In this document: positions 17,695 to 25,388 of the stretch, in pieces
Layout of the letters: each line of letters begins with the position of its first letter
Position numbering within the stretch: position 1 is the stretch's first letter
Assembly: GCA_964618415.1 (NCBI GenBank)
Contig: CAZUAT010000004.1
Location: forward strand, 8,787 to 72,786
Direction: 5' to 3'
DNA length: 64,000 nt
Source of the DNA: JACTMI01 sp964618415
GTDB taxonomy: Bacteria > Acidobacteriota > Thermoanaerobaculia > Multivoradales > JAGPDF01
The notes under the pieces: model-generated
Database searches by the model: none
What the model was told of the DNA's origin: nothing
The model's input: the letters and a program-made list of their open reading frames with translations, nothing else
Translations under genes and position numbers: made by a program

Positions 17695-18444
17695 TCAGCC
17701 CGCCACGGCGGCCCGGGCGTCGTGGGCGCGCACCGCCGGCACGCGCACGCGCCCCACCTCGAGGGTGAGCCGCGCCGGCGCCACCTGGAAAGCGCTGTGC
17801 GGACGGGCCCAGGCGGCCTCGTCGACGGTCGGCAGGCGCGAGGCGAGCCAATCGACGGCCCCGAACTCGATCGTCATCGGCACCCCCTCGAGGGCCGGGT
17901 GCGCGGTCTCGATCCGCCGCACCACTCCGTCCGGGTCGCGCGGCGCGCGGACCCAGGCGCGCGGACGGTCGCGGAAGAAGCCGACCGTGGTCGGCCAGTC
18001 GCCCAGGCGCGGATCGACTCCGGTCGCTGCGCCGGGCCGCGCCGCGAGCGACAGCACGCGGCCGGCGTGCACCGTCCAACGCTGGTCGCGCCCGTCGCTG
18101 CGGCGGTCGAAGACCGCGGCCGAGACCGGCTGGCGCCCGATCGTGCGCGCGAGCGGGACCACCCAGGCCGGCACCAGCTCGCGCAGCAGCCAGACGCCGG
18201 CCGCCCCCTCCGGGTCGCGCACCGGAACGCGCAGGTTGCACTGGGCGAAGGTGAGCGACGGCCACGGAAGCGCGGCGAGGCGCAGGCCGCACTGGCGGAA
18301 CAGCACGAGGGTGACGAAGCCGACCTGGCGGCCGTCGTGCAGCGCCGTGTCGAGGGTCAGCGGCTCCGGCGGCGACGGCAGCGCCTCCGCCGGCACGGCC
18401 CAGTTCACGAACAGCGCGTCGGCCAGCGACGTCTCGAGAATCAC
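17695..18444 (-). CDS. DUF2071 (YqjF-like) protein
   Basis: 249 residues with the family pattern: an N-terminal FVNWAVPAEALPSPPEPLTL, GRQVGFVTLVLFRQCGLRL, the conserved FAQCNLRVPV strand, and a C-terminal domain with GFFRDRPRAW and IEFGAVDWL. DUF2071 proteins are soluble, of unknown function, related to acetoacetate-decarboxylase-like folds. Lies 17 bases upstream of the dehydrogenase and probably heads that transcript. Confidence 0.75.
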   Translation of the reverse strand: MILETSLADALFVNWAVPAEALPSPPEPLTLDTALHDGRQVGFVTLVLFRQCGLRLAALPWPSLTFAQCNLRVPVRDPEGAAGVWLLRELVPAWVVPLARTIGRQPVSAAVFDRRSDGRDQRWTVHAGRVLSLAARPGAATGVDPRLGDWPTTVGFFRDRPRAWVRAPRDPDGVVRRIETAHPALEGVPMTIEFGAVDWLASRLPTVDEAAWARPHSAFQVAPARLTLEVGRVRVPAVRAHDARAAVAG

Positions 18445-18587
18445 CGGCCGACGCTAGCACCGCTGCCGCCGGGCGCGCAGTCCCTCCCCGGCGGTGTTAG
18501 TTTTGACCCGACTGGACCCGATCGGATTCGCTTCCCTCCCGATCGACCGGGCCGCCTGCCACGATCTACAGCCGTGAGGAGACCGCC

Positions 18588-20255
18588 ATGTTCCGTGCCC
18601 TGCTGACCACCGGTCTGACCGCCTGCCTGGCGGCCACGCCGATCCTCGCCGATACCCCTGCTGCCGCGCCCGATCCGGCTGCGGCCCTGATCACCGAGGC
18701 GACGCTGGCCGCGCCGGTCCGGCTGCTCGCCTCCGATCTGTTCGAGGGGCGCGGCCCCGGCAGCCGGGGCGACGAGCTGACCCGCGCCTACCTCGCCTCG
18801 CAGCTCGAATCGCTGGGCTACCGGGGCGGCGCCGAGGACGGCGGCTATCAGCAGCGGTTCGCCATGGTCGGCGTGACCTCGAGCCCGCCGGCGACCTGGA
18901 CCTTCCGCGCCGGCAGCGGCGAGGTGACGCTGGCCACCGAGAGCGACTTCATCGCCGGCAGCGGCCTGCAGACCAGCGAGGCCGAGCTGCGCGAGGCCGA
19001 GCTGGTGTTCGTCGGCTACGGCATCCAGGCGCCGGAGTACGGCTGGGACGACTTCAAGGGCACCGACCTGCGCGGCAAGGTGCTGCTGATGCTCAACAAC
19101 GATCCGGACTGGGATCCCGAGCTGTTCGGGGGCAACACGCGCCTCTACTACGGCCGCTGGACCTACAAGTACGAAAGCGCCGCGCGCCAGGGCGCTGCCG
19201 GGGTGATCATCCTGCACACGGTGCCGTCGGCCGGCTATCCGTGGCAGGTGGTGCAGAGCTCCTGGAGCGGCGAGCAGTTCGAGCTGCCCGACGCCGGCGA
19301 GGCACGCCTGCAGGTCAAGGCGTGGACGACCGAGGAGGCGACGCGGCGCCTGGTGGCCGCCGGCGGGCACGATCTGGACGCCCTGGTCGTGGCGGCGCGC
19401 TCGCGCGACTTCCGCCCCGTGCCGCTCGGCCTGACCACCTCGCTGTCGATCGGCGCCACGGTGCGCCAGGTCGAGACGGCGAACGTCCTCGGCCTGCTGC
19501 CCGGCAGCGACGAGAAGCTGGCCTCGGAGGTGGTGATCTACAGCTCGCATCACGATCATCTCGGCGTCGGCGAGCCGGGAGCGGATGGCGACGCCATCTT
19601 CAACGGCGCCATCGACAACGCCACCGGAACCTCGCAGCTGCTGGCGCTGGCGCGCGCGTTCGCGGCGCTGCCCGAGCGGCCGCGCCGTTCGATCCTGTTC
19701 GCCTTCGTCGCCGCCGAGGAGCAGGGGCTGCTGGGCTCGCGCTGGTACTCCGAGCACCCGACCTTCCCGCCCGGCCGCATCGCCGCCAACATCAACCTCG
19801 ATGCCGGCAACGTCTTCGGCCGCACCGCCGACGTGACCTACATCGGCTACGGCAAGTCGAGCCTCGATGCGGTGGTCGAGGCGGCGGCCGCTGCGCAGGG
19901 CCGCCGGGTGATCGGCGACACGATGCCGGACCGCGGCTTCTTCTACCGCTCCGATCAGTTCAGCTTCGCGCGCATCGGGGTGCCGGCGCTCTACCTCGAT
20001 GGCGGCAAGCAGTTCGTCGGCCGCGATCCGGAGTACGGCAAGCGGCTGCAGGAGCGCTACGAGTCGACCTGCTACCACCAGGCCTGCGACGAGTTCTCCG
20101 AGGAGTGGGATCTGTCGGGCCTGGTCGAGGACACGCGCCTCGCCTTCGCCTGCGGTCGCGCGATCGCCGACGCCGACGCGATGCCGACCTGGAACCCCGG
20201 CGACGAATTCGAAGCCCGTCGCCTCGCCGAACTGGCGGCGGTCGGCAGCCACTGA
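18588..20255 (+). CDS. Secreted M28 zinc peptidase with PA domain
   Basis: 555 residues, ATG preceded by GAGGAG. Signal peptide LLTTGLTACLAATPILA. A PA domain (~110-230) is inserted in the M28 fold. Metal ligands read in order: SSHHDHLGVG (His), GAIDNATGTS (bridging Asp), AAEEQGLLGS (catalytic and ligand Glu), NINLDAGNVFGR (Asp), and a late His in CYHQACDEFS. These are co-catalytic zinc aminopeptidases or carboxypeptidases of the periplasm or medium. Monocistronic, bounded by a 13-bp hairpin. Confidence 0.9.
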   Translation: MFRALLTTGLTACLAATPILADTPAAAPDPAAALITEATLAAPVRLLASDLFEGRGPGSRGDELTRAYLASQLESLGYRGGAEDGGYQQRFAMVGVTSSPPATWTFRAGSGEVTLATESDFIAGSGLQTSEAELREAELVFVGYGIQAPEYGWDDFKGTDLRGKVLLMLNNDPDWDPELFGGNTRLYYGRWTYKYESAARQGAAGVIILHTVPSAGYPWQVVQSSWSGEQFELPDAGEARLQVKAWTTEEATRRLVAAGGHDLDALVVAARSRDFRPVPLGLTTSLSIGATVRQVETANVLGLLPGSDEKLASEVVIYSSHHDHLGVGEPGADGDAIFNGAIDNATGTSQLLALARAFAALPERPRRSILFAFVAAEEQGLLGSRWYSEHPTFPPGRIAANINLDAGNVFGRTADVTYIGYGKSSLDAVVEAAAAAQGRRVIGDTMPDRGFFYRSDQFSFARIGVPALYLDGGKQFVGRDPEYGKRLQERYESTCYHQACDEFSEEWDLSGLVEDTRLAFACGRAIADADAMPTWNPGDEFEARRLAELAAVGSH

Positions 20256-20265
20256 AGCCGCAGCG

Positions 20266-20301
20266 TCCCCGGACCGCCCGCGCGCCGCGGCGGTCCGGGG
20301 A
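20266..20301. terminator. Perfect 13-bp hairpin between convergent genes
   Basis: Arms 20266-20278 (TCCCCGGACCGCC) and 20289-20301 (GGCGGTCCGGGGA) pair completely around a 10-base loop. It sits between the M28 stop (20255) and the stop of the convergent small secreted protein (20314), so it can act in both directions. No T-run follows. Confidence 0.65.
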
Positions 20302-20313
20302 ACAGGCCCCGCC

Positions 20314-20613
20314 TCAGCGGGCGCGCACGAGCACGGCGGCGACGTCTTCGAGCTCGACGTAGGCGTCGAAGAACTCCCGCCCGGCGAGCTTCTCGAGCTG
20401 CACCACTCGATCGCCGATCGAGCGCACGCTGCCGGTGATCTCCTCGCCCGAGTCGAGCTGCAGGGTGACCGTCTTGGACAGGCGCTGCGCCAGCACCGTC
20501 CGGATCGTCTCCCCCGCCACCACCTGCGGCGTGTTCCCCTGCGCCCGCGCGCTCGCCATCCACGCCAGCCCGAGCACCAGCCCCACCGCCAACGCCATTC
20601 CCAGTCGTCGCAT
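20314..20613 (-). CDS. Small secreted protein with Sm-like beta core
   Basis: 99 residues from the ATG at 20613, chosen because GGGAGGCAGG lies just upstream and the signal peptide (ALAVGLVLGLAWMASARA) begins there; the open frame extends 25 codons further. The mature part has the alternation TVTLQLDSGEEITGSVRSIG then YVELEDVAAVLVR, which resembles the small SH3/Sm barrel of LSM-type proteins, here exported. Function unknown. Convergent with the peptidase gene. Confidence 0.65.
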   Translation of the reverse strand: MRRLGMALAVGLVLGLAWMASARAQGNTPQVVAGETIRTVLAQRLSKTVTLQLDSGEEITGSVRSIGDRVVQLEKLAGREFFDAYVELEDVAAVLVRAR

Positions 20614-20851
20614 AGTCCCTGCCTCCCAAGAGTTGCAGCCGTGAGTTGTGGCGCGGGATGTTATCCGCAGGCGCCTGCCGGCGGGCACGGCCGCCCGACC
20701 CGGGATCGGCGCGGGAGATGGCCTCCGAGCGAATTTTCTCGGCCGAGTCTCTCGTGGCCGGTATCGGAGTTGCAGGCGGGGCGGGCAGGAGGCCGCTTCG
20801 GCATCCGGCCGCAGCGCCCCGGAGCAGGACCTGGCAGGAGGGAGGCGAGCG

Positions 20852-21586
20852 ATGCGAGCGATCCCGACGCAGCAATCGGTACCCGACCTTCACGGTGGTG
20901 AGCCGCTGGCCGCCACATTCCCCTGGTTCGACGATGGCGAGGATCTGCGCCGACGGCGCTGGCTGCGGGGCGGCCTGCTGGTGGCCGCCGCGCTGCACGC
21001 CGTCGTGCTGACGCTCCCCCGCGTCGTCGCCCCGAACGAGCCGCCGCCGCGCGTGGTGCGCCTCGAGCCGTTCCGGGTCGCCGCGACCCCGGAACTCGTC
21101 GCCCCGGAGCCGCCGCCGCCGGTCGCGCCGCCCGAGCCGCGCCGCGCGGTGCCGCGGATTCCGGTGCCGGATCTGCCCGCCCCGCAGCCGATCGTCCAGC
21201 CGCTCGCACCGCTGCCGATCGCCATCGACCTGCCCGCGGTCACCGCACCGCTGGAAGCCCTGCCTCTGCCCGAGGCCCCGCCGGCGCCGCCGGACGAGAT
21301 CGTCGAGTTCGGCGCCGGCATCGAGGCGCCGGTGCGCCTGTCCGGTGACCTGCCGGCCTACACGCCCGCAGCGCGCCAGGTACGCGCGAGCGGCACCGTC
21401 CTGCTCGAAGCGGTCATCGACCGCGAGGGACGGGTCGTCGACACCAAGCTCCTGCGCGGCCTGCCGTGGGGCCTGAGCGAGAGCGCGCTGCGGGCCGTCG
21501 AGAGCTGGCGCTTCAGCCCCGCCACCCGCAACGGCGAGCCGATCGCAGTCCGCTACCGCCTCACCGTGGAGTTCCAGGTACGCTGA
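20852..21586 (+). CDS. TonB-family energy transducer
   Basis: 244 residues from the ATG at 20852, behind GGAGGGAGG (20837-20845). One transmembrane helix (~39-56, RGGLLVAAALHAVVLTL) is followed by a long Pro-rich linker (~60-150) and a TonB C-terminal domain: ASGTVLLEAVIDREGRVVDT, LSESALRAVESWRFSPATRN and PIAVRYRLTVEFQV. Couples proton-motive force to outer-membrane receptors or similar. ExbB and ExbD are not adjacent. It is followed by the low-complexity inverted repeat. Confidence 0.88.
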   Translation: MRAIPTQQSVPDLHGGEPLAATFPWFDDGEDLRRRRWLRGGLLVAAALHAVVLTLPRVVAPNEPPPRVVRLEPFRVAATPELVAPEPPPPVAPPEPRRAVPRIPVPDLPAPQPIVQPLAPLPIAIDLPAVTAPLEALPLPEAPPAPPDEIVEFGAGIEAPVRLSGDLPAYTPAARQVRASGTVLLEAVIDREGRVVDTKLLRGLPWGLSESALRAVESWRFSPATRNGEPIAVRYRLTVEFQVR

Positions 21587-21595
21587 CCCGAGAGT

Positions 21596-21827
21596 GAGAG
21601 CAAAAGCAAAGGCAAAAGCAAGAGCACAGGCAAGAGCGAAAGCTTCCAGTTAAGGAAAAGCATCGGCGGGTGGGCGCCCCGCCGCCCGTGCCTCCGGCGC
21701 GGCGGGCGCGAAGACCGGTCCGCGCTGGCCACCAGCCGTCGCGGGGCCGGCCTTTTTTCCCTCTATGAGCCTTTGCTCTTGCTTTCTTGCCTTTGCTTCT
21801 TTCCCTCTATGAGCTCTTGCCTCTCCA
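21596..21827. repeat. Intergenic low-complexity inverted repeat around a GC-rich core
   Basis: This 333-base gene-free stretch (21587-21919) holds purine-rich hexamers of the form GCAAAR and, ~137 bases on, their reverse complement. Left arm ~21602-21631 and right arm ~21769-21800 match at roughly 28 of 30 positions with a 2-base gap. The core is GC-rich, with GGCCGGCC followed by TTTTTT at about 21747-21758. A 15-base direct repeat, TTTCCCTCTATGAGC, occurs at 21756-21770 and 21800-21814. The mirror arrangement explains apparent small ORFs here. Nature unknown: mobile relic, RNA hairpin or terminator. Confidence 0.7.
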
Positions 21828-21919
21828 GACTTCAGCATCCGCACAGGCCAGCGCTGAGCCGGTTATCCTTCTGACGGCGGTGCTGCGGCGGGCCGAGGTC
21901 GGCCGGCGGGAGGGGTGGG

Positions 21920-22903
21920 ATGGCGGCAGAGGGGCGCGAGTCGGGCGAGGAGCCGTTCCGGGTGAGCGTATTCGGCGAACGCGAAGGGACGGAGGCCGCG
22001 CAGCCGGGCAGCTACGGACTGGCCCCGGACGGGTTCCGCCTCCCCGGCGGGACCCGCCTCGGTCCGGTGACGCTGCAGGTCGCCGACCTCGGGCGCTCGC
22101 TCGACTGGTACGAGCGCGTCCTCGGCCTGCGCCGGCTGCCGCGCGAAGGCAACGGCGACACCGCGCGGCTCGGCGCCGCGGACGACCTTCCGCTGGTCGA
22201 GCTGCGGGAGCGCCCGGGGATTGCGCCGGTGCCGCGCCGCGGCCGGCTCGGTCTCTTCCACTTCGCGATCCTGCTGCCGGATCGGCCGGCGCTCGGGCGG
22301 TTCGTGCGCCATCTGGCGGCGATCGACGTGCGCGCCGGGGCCGGCGACCACCTGGTCAGCGAAGCGTTCTACCTGCAGGACCCGGACAACCTCGGCATCG
22401 AGGTCTACGCCGACCGGCCGCGCGCGAGCTGGCGCCGGATCGGCCGCGAACTGCTGATGACGACCGATCCGGTCGACGTGCAGGATCTCGTCGCGACGGC
22501 GGGCGACGAGCCGTGGGAGGGGATGCCGGCCGGTACGGTGCTCGGGCACGTCCACCTGCACGTCGGCGACCTCGACCGCGCGGCGGCGTTCTACTCCGGC
22601 GTCCTCGGTTTCGACCGCACCGTCTGGAACTACCCCGGCGCGCTCTTCTTCGGCGCCGACGGCTACCACCATCATGTCGGCACCAACCTGTGGGCCGGTC
22701 CGGCGGCGCAGCCGCCCGCTGCCGACGAGGCCCAGCTGCTGGGCTGGGAGATCGTGCTGAGCGACCCGGCGTCGCTTGCCGCCGCGCGTGCGAGCGCCGC
22801 CGGCGCCGGCTACACGCCGACGCCGGAAGCTGCGGCCGCGGACGGCGGCTTCGGCCTCGCCGACCCGTGGGGCATCCCGGTCCGGCTCCGCGCGGCCCGC
22901 TGA
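21920..22903 (+). CDS. Two-domain VOC protein (CatE-like ring-cleavage dioxygenase family)
   Basis: 327 residues, preceded by GGGAGGGG. Two VOC modules: residues ~45-150 (LGPVTLQVADLGRSLDWYER to NLGIEVYADRP) and ~205-320 (LGHVHLHVGDLDRAAAFYSG to WGIPVRLRAAR). Metal ligands plausible: His in LGHVHLHV and FHFAILL, Glu in GIEVYAD. The arrangement and the YHHHVGTNLW motif match the Bacillus CatE/YfiE-type catechol 2,3-dioxygenase family, but no aromatic pathway genes lie nearby, so the substrate is open. Confidence 0.82.
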   Translation: MAAEGRESGEEPFRVSVFGEREGTEAAQPGSYGLAPDGFRLPGGTRLGPVTLQVADLGRSLDWYERVLGLRRLPREGNGDTARLGAADDLPLVELRERPGIAPVPRRGRLGLFHFAILLPDRPALGRFVRHLAAIDVRAGAGDHLVSEAFYLQDPDNLGIEVYADRPRASWRRIGRELLMTTDPVDVQDLVATAGDEPWEGMPAGTVLGHVHLHVGDLDRAAAFYSGVLGFDRTVWNYPGALFFGADGYHHHVGTNLWAGPAAQPPAADEAQLLGWEIVLSDPASLAAARASAAGAGYTPTPEAAAADGGFGLADPWGIPVRLRAAR

Positions 22904-22928
22904 CCGGCGACGGCGGGCCGGACGGACG

Positions 22929-23804
22929 TCACGGCTGCGCGCGTCGCCAGACCCACTCGAGCGCCTGCTCGCTGTTCTCGCCCGGCCCCTCGACGCGCGC
23001 ACGCAGGGCGCCGTCGGCATCGAGCCCGTAGACGATGCGCTGCGGGAAGTCGTGGGCGAGGTTCTCGAAGACCACCCGCGCGGCGTCCTGCTCGACGGCG
23101 CAGAAGCGGACCGGCGGCGCCCCGCCGGGGCTCGCCAGGTAGCACGGCTCGCCGGCCTCGCCCTCGACGATGCGCAGGAACTCGAAGGCCGGCGCCCGGC
23201 CGGGCCGCACGTCCTTGTGCAGGCCGACCAGCCCGCCGCCGGCCGGCGAGGTCCAGAACTCCTCGCTTGCCGTGCCGTCCTGCTCGCCCCGCCAGTGCCC
23301 GGCCAGCCAGCCGAGCGCCGCCACGCCCGACGGCGCTGACTGCGCGGCGTCCGCCACCCGCGTCGCCTGGGTCGAGATCACCTGCCACGAGTCGCCGGCG
23401 CGGCGCCAGACCGAGCTGTAGCGGTAGTCGCCTTCGGCCGCGTTTCCGTTCGCCACGTAGCGCGTGTGCGCGAGCCCCGTGACGAGGGCCAGGTCGCCCC
23501 CGACCTCGATCTCGAGCTCCGAGTGCGCCGTCTCGAGGTAACGCAGGCGGCCGCTGCGAAACGACTCCATCCGCGCCGCCCGGTCCACCCGCCGCCCGTC
23601 CGGCGCCACGAAAACGAAGTCCGGCGCATAGAGCCGCTCGAGCGCCTCGAAGTCGCCCGCCACGATCGCCTCCCCCACCGCCGCATCGAGCGCGGCGAGG
23701 GCCTGCACGTCGCTGTGATCGGCTGCGGCCAACGCGGGCAGCAGCAGCAGTGACAGCAGCGCCCACAGGGCGGCGACCGGGCGCAGGCGAGTCGGGGTCG
23801 GCAT
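22929..23804 (-). CDS. Secreted NTF2-like (DUF4440) protein with C-terminal DUF6265-type domain
   Basis: 291 residues. Signal peptide LWALLSLLLLPALAAA. Residues ~30-150 are an NTF2/SnoaL-like domain (DAAVGEAIVAGDFEALERLY, DFVFVAPDGRRV, SVWRRAGDSWQVISTQAT). From ~160 a second module starts LGWLAGHWRGEQDGTASEEF and continues to FENLAHDFPQRIVY, the layout of DUF6265 proteins. The fusion has no assigned function. It is 28 bases downstream of the adenosine deaminase gene and may be the last gene of that long transcript; it converges with the VOC gene. Confidence 0.75.
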   Translation of the reverse strand: MPTPTRLRPVAALWALLSLLLLPALAAADHSDVQALAALDAAVGEAIVAGDFEALERLYAPDFVFVAPDGRRVDRAARMESFRSGRLRYLETAHSELEIEVGGDLALVTGLAHTRYVANGNAAEGDYRYSSVWRRAGDSWQVISTQATRVADAAQSAPSGVAALGWLAGHWRGEQDGTASEEFWTSPAGGGLVGLHKDVRPGRAPAFEFLRIVEGEAGEPCYLASPGGAPPVRFCAVEQDAARVVFENLAHDFPQRIVYGLDADGALRARVEGPGENSEQALEWVWRRAQP

Positions 23805-23832
23805 CGGGCGTTCTCCGGATGCGGGTCGACGC

Positions 23833-24882
23833 TCAGAGCGCCAGCGGGCGCCCCAGGTGTCGCTCGGCGAGGGTGGCGATCTCGGCGCGCATTTCGGCGG
23901 CGAGGGCGGTCTTGCGCTCGTCGGAAAGGAAGGAGTGCTCGACGGCGGCGAGGGCGAGGCCGGCGAGGATCTCGGGGGTGTAGTCGAACGTCTCGGCGAG
24001 GCGCTGGAACTCGCGCGACAGGGTGGTGTCGAACAGGGCCGGGTCGTCGGTGTTGACCGACAGCTCGAGGCCGGCGCGGCGCAGGCGGTCGAACGGGTGC
24101 GCCGCCAGGTCCGGCGCCACGCCGAGCAGCAGGTTCGAGGTCGGACAGACCTCGAGCGGCGTGCGCTCGACGCGCAGCCGGTCGATCAGGCCGGCGTCCT
24201 CGATCGAGCGCACCCCGTGACCGATCCGCTCGGCGCCGCAGACGTCGAGCACGGCGAGCACCGAGGCGGGGCCGGCGTGCTCGCCGGCGTGCGCGACCGC
24301 GTGCAGGCCGTGGCGACGGGCCTCCTCGAAGTGATCCGCAAACGGTTCGCTCGGACAGACCGCCTCGCGGCCGGTCAGGCCGAGCGCCACGACGATCCCC
24401 CGCCGGTGCCCTTCGATCGCCCACTCCAGCGTCGGATCGGCGGTCCGGTTGCCGACGTCGCGCACGATGTCGGGGATCAGCCGGATCACGGTTCCGCGCG
24501 CGCGTTCGGCCTCGCGGATCGCCTCTTCGACCGCATCGAGGATCTCGTCGACCGGCAGGCCGTTCTGCCAATGCGTTCCGATCGTGAAGTGGACCTCGGA
24601 GTAGCGGATGTTCTCGCGCTCCTGGTCGGCAGCGAACTCGGCGATCAGCGTCGCGAAGTCGGCCGGGTCGCGCAGCACCGCCGAACAGGCCAGGTAGACC
24701 TGGACGAAATGGTCGAAGTCGCGGAAGCGGAACCACTCGCGCAGACCCGCCTCGTCGTCGGCCGGCAGCGAGATCCGCCGCCGCCGCGCCAGTTCGAGCA
24801 GGGTCCGCGGCGCCATTGCGCCCTCGAGGTGGACGTGCAGCTCCACCTTGGGCAACGCGCGCAGGAACGTCTCGAGACTCAC
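23833..24882 (-). CDS. add: Adenosine deaminase-family hydrolase
   Basis: 349 residues, GTG start overlapping the coaD stop (GTGA). Zinc site and catalysis: KVELHVHLEGA (HxH), HAGEHAGP (His and Glu), RIGHGVRSI, CPTSNLLLG and SVNTDDPALFDT (Asp pair). Deaminates adenosine or a related purine in the cytoplasm. The same superfamily includes adenine deaminase and the aminofutalosine deaminase of the alternative menaquinone pathway; the sequence alone does not separate these, and no other mqn gene is in the window. Confidence 0.85.
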   Translation of the reverse strand: MSLETFLRALPKVELHVHLEGAMAPRTLLELARRRRISLPADDEAGLREWFRFRDFDHFVQVYLACSAVLRDPADFATLIAEFAADQERENIRYSEVHFTIGTHWQNGLPVDEILDAVEEAIREAERARGTVIRLIPDIVRDVGNRTADPTLEWAIEGHRRGIVVALGLTGREAVCPSEPFADHFEEARRHGLHAVAHAGEHAGPASVLAVLDVCGAERIGHGVRSIEDAGLIDRLRVERTPLEVCPTSNLLLGVAPDLAAHPFDRLRRAGLELSVNTDDPALFDTTLSREFQRLAETFDYTPEILAGLALAAVEHSFLSDERKTALAAEMRAEIATLAERHLGRPLAL

Positions 24883-25388
24883 TCCCCCTGCCCGCCCGCC
24901 GCCGTCAGCCGGGCTCCCATCGCGGCAATCACCGCCGGCGGCACCAGGCCTTCGACGTTGCCGCCCAGCCGGAAAACCTCCTTGACCAGCCGGCTCGACA
25001 GGTAGCTGTAGTCCTCGCGCGGCATCATGAACACCGTTTCGACGCGGGCGTTGAGGTGGCGGTTCATCAGCGCCATCTGGAATTCGTACTCGAAGTCGGA
25101 GATCGCGCGCAGGCCGCGGACGATCGTCGACGCCTCGACGCGATCGAGAAAATCGACCAGCAGCCCGGAGAAGCTCTCGACACGGCAGAAGCCGAGGCCG
25201 CCGACCTGCTCCTCGATCATCGCCACCCGTTCGGCCACCGAGAAGAGCGGCCGCTTCTCCTCGTTGGCCAGCACCGCAACGATCACCTCGTCGAAGATCG
25301 GCCGGCAGCGGGCGATCAGGTCGAGGTGGCCGTGATGGATCGGATCGAACGAGCCGGGATAGACCGCGATGCGGCGCCGCACGGTCAT
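24879..25388 (-). CDS. coaD: Phosphopantetheine adenylyltransferase
   Basis: 169 residues, the usual CoaD length. YPGSFDPIHHGHLDLI contains the HxGH nucleotidyltransferase motif, TIVRGLRAISDFEYEFQMA the substrate loop, and YSYLSSRLVKEV the ISSTxxR-equivalent. Catalyses the penultimate step of CoA synthesis from phosphopantetheine and ATP. Overlaps both neighbours by 4 bases (ATGA and GTGA). Confidence 0.96.
   Translation of the reverse strand: MTVRRRIAVYPGSFDPIHHGHLDLIARCRPIFDEVIVAVLANEEKRPLFSVAERVAMIEEQVGGLGFCRVESFSGLLVDFLDRVEASTIVRGLRAISDFEYEFQMALMNRHLNARVETVFMMPREDYSYLSSRLVKEVFRLGGNVEGLVPPAVIAAMGARLTAAGGQGE

Noticed and set aside
18441..20252. 603-codon minus-strand frame opposite the M28 peptidase
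   Set aside because: Shadow; the M28 gene has all metal ligands and a signal peptide.
21650..21844. Small Lys/Arg-rich minus-strand ORF
   Set aside because: Made by the reverse complement of the low-complexity repeat.
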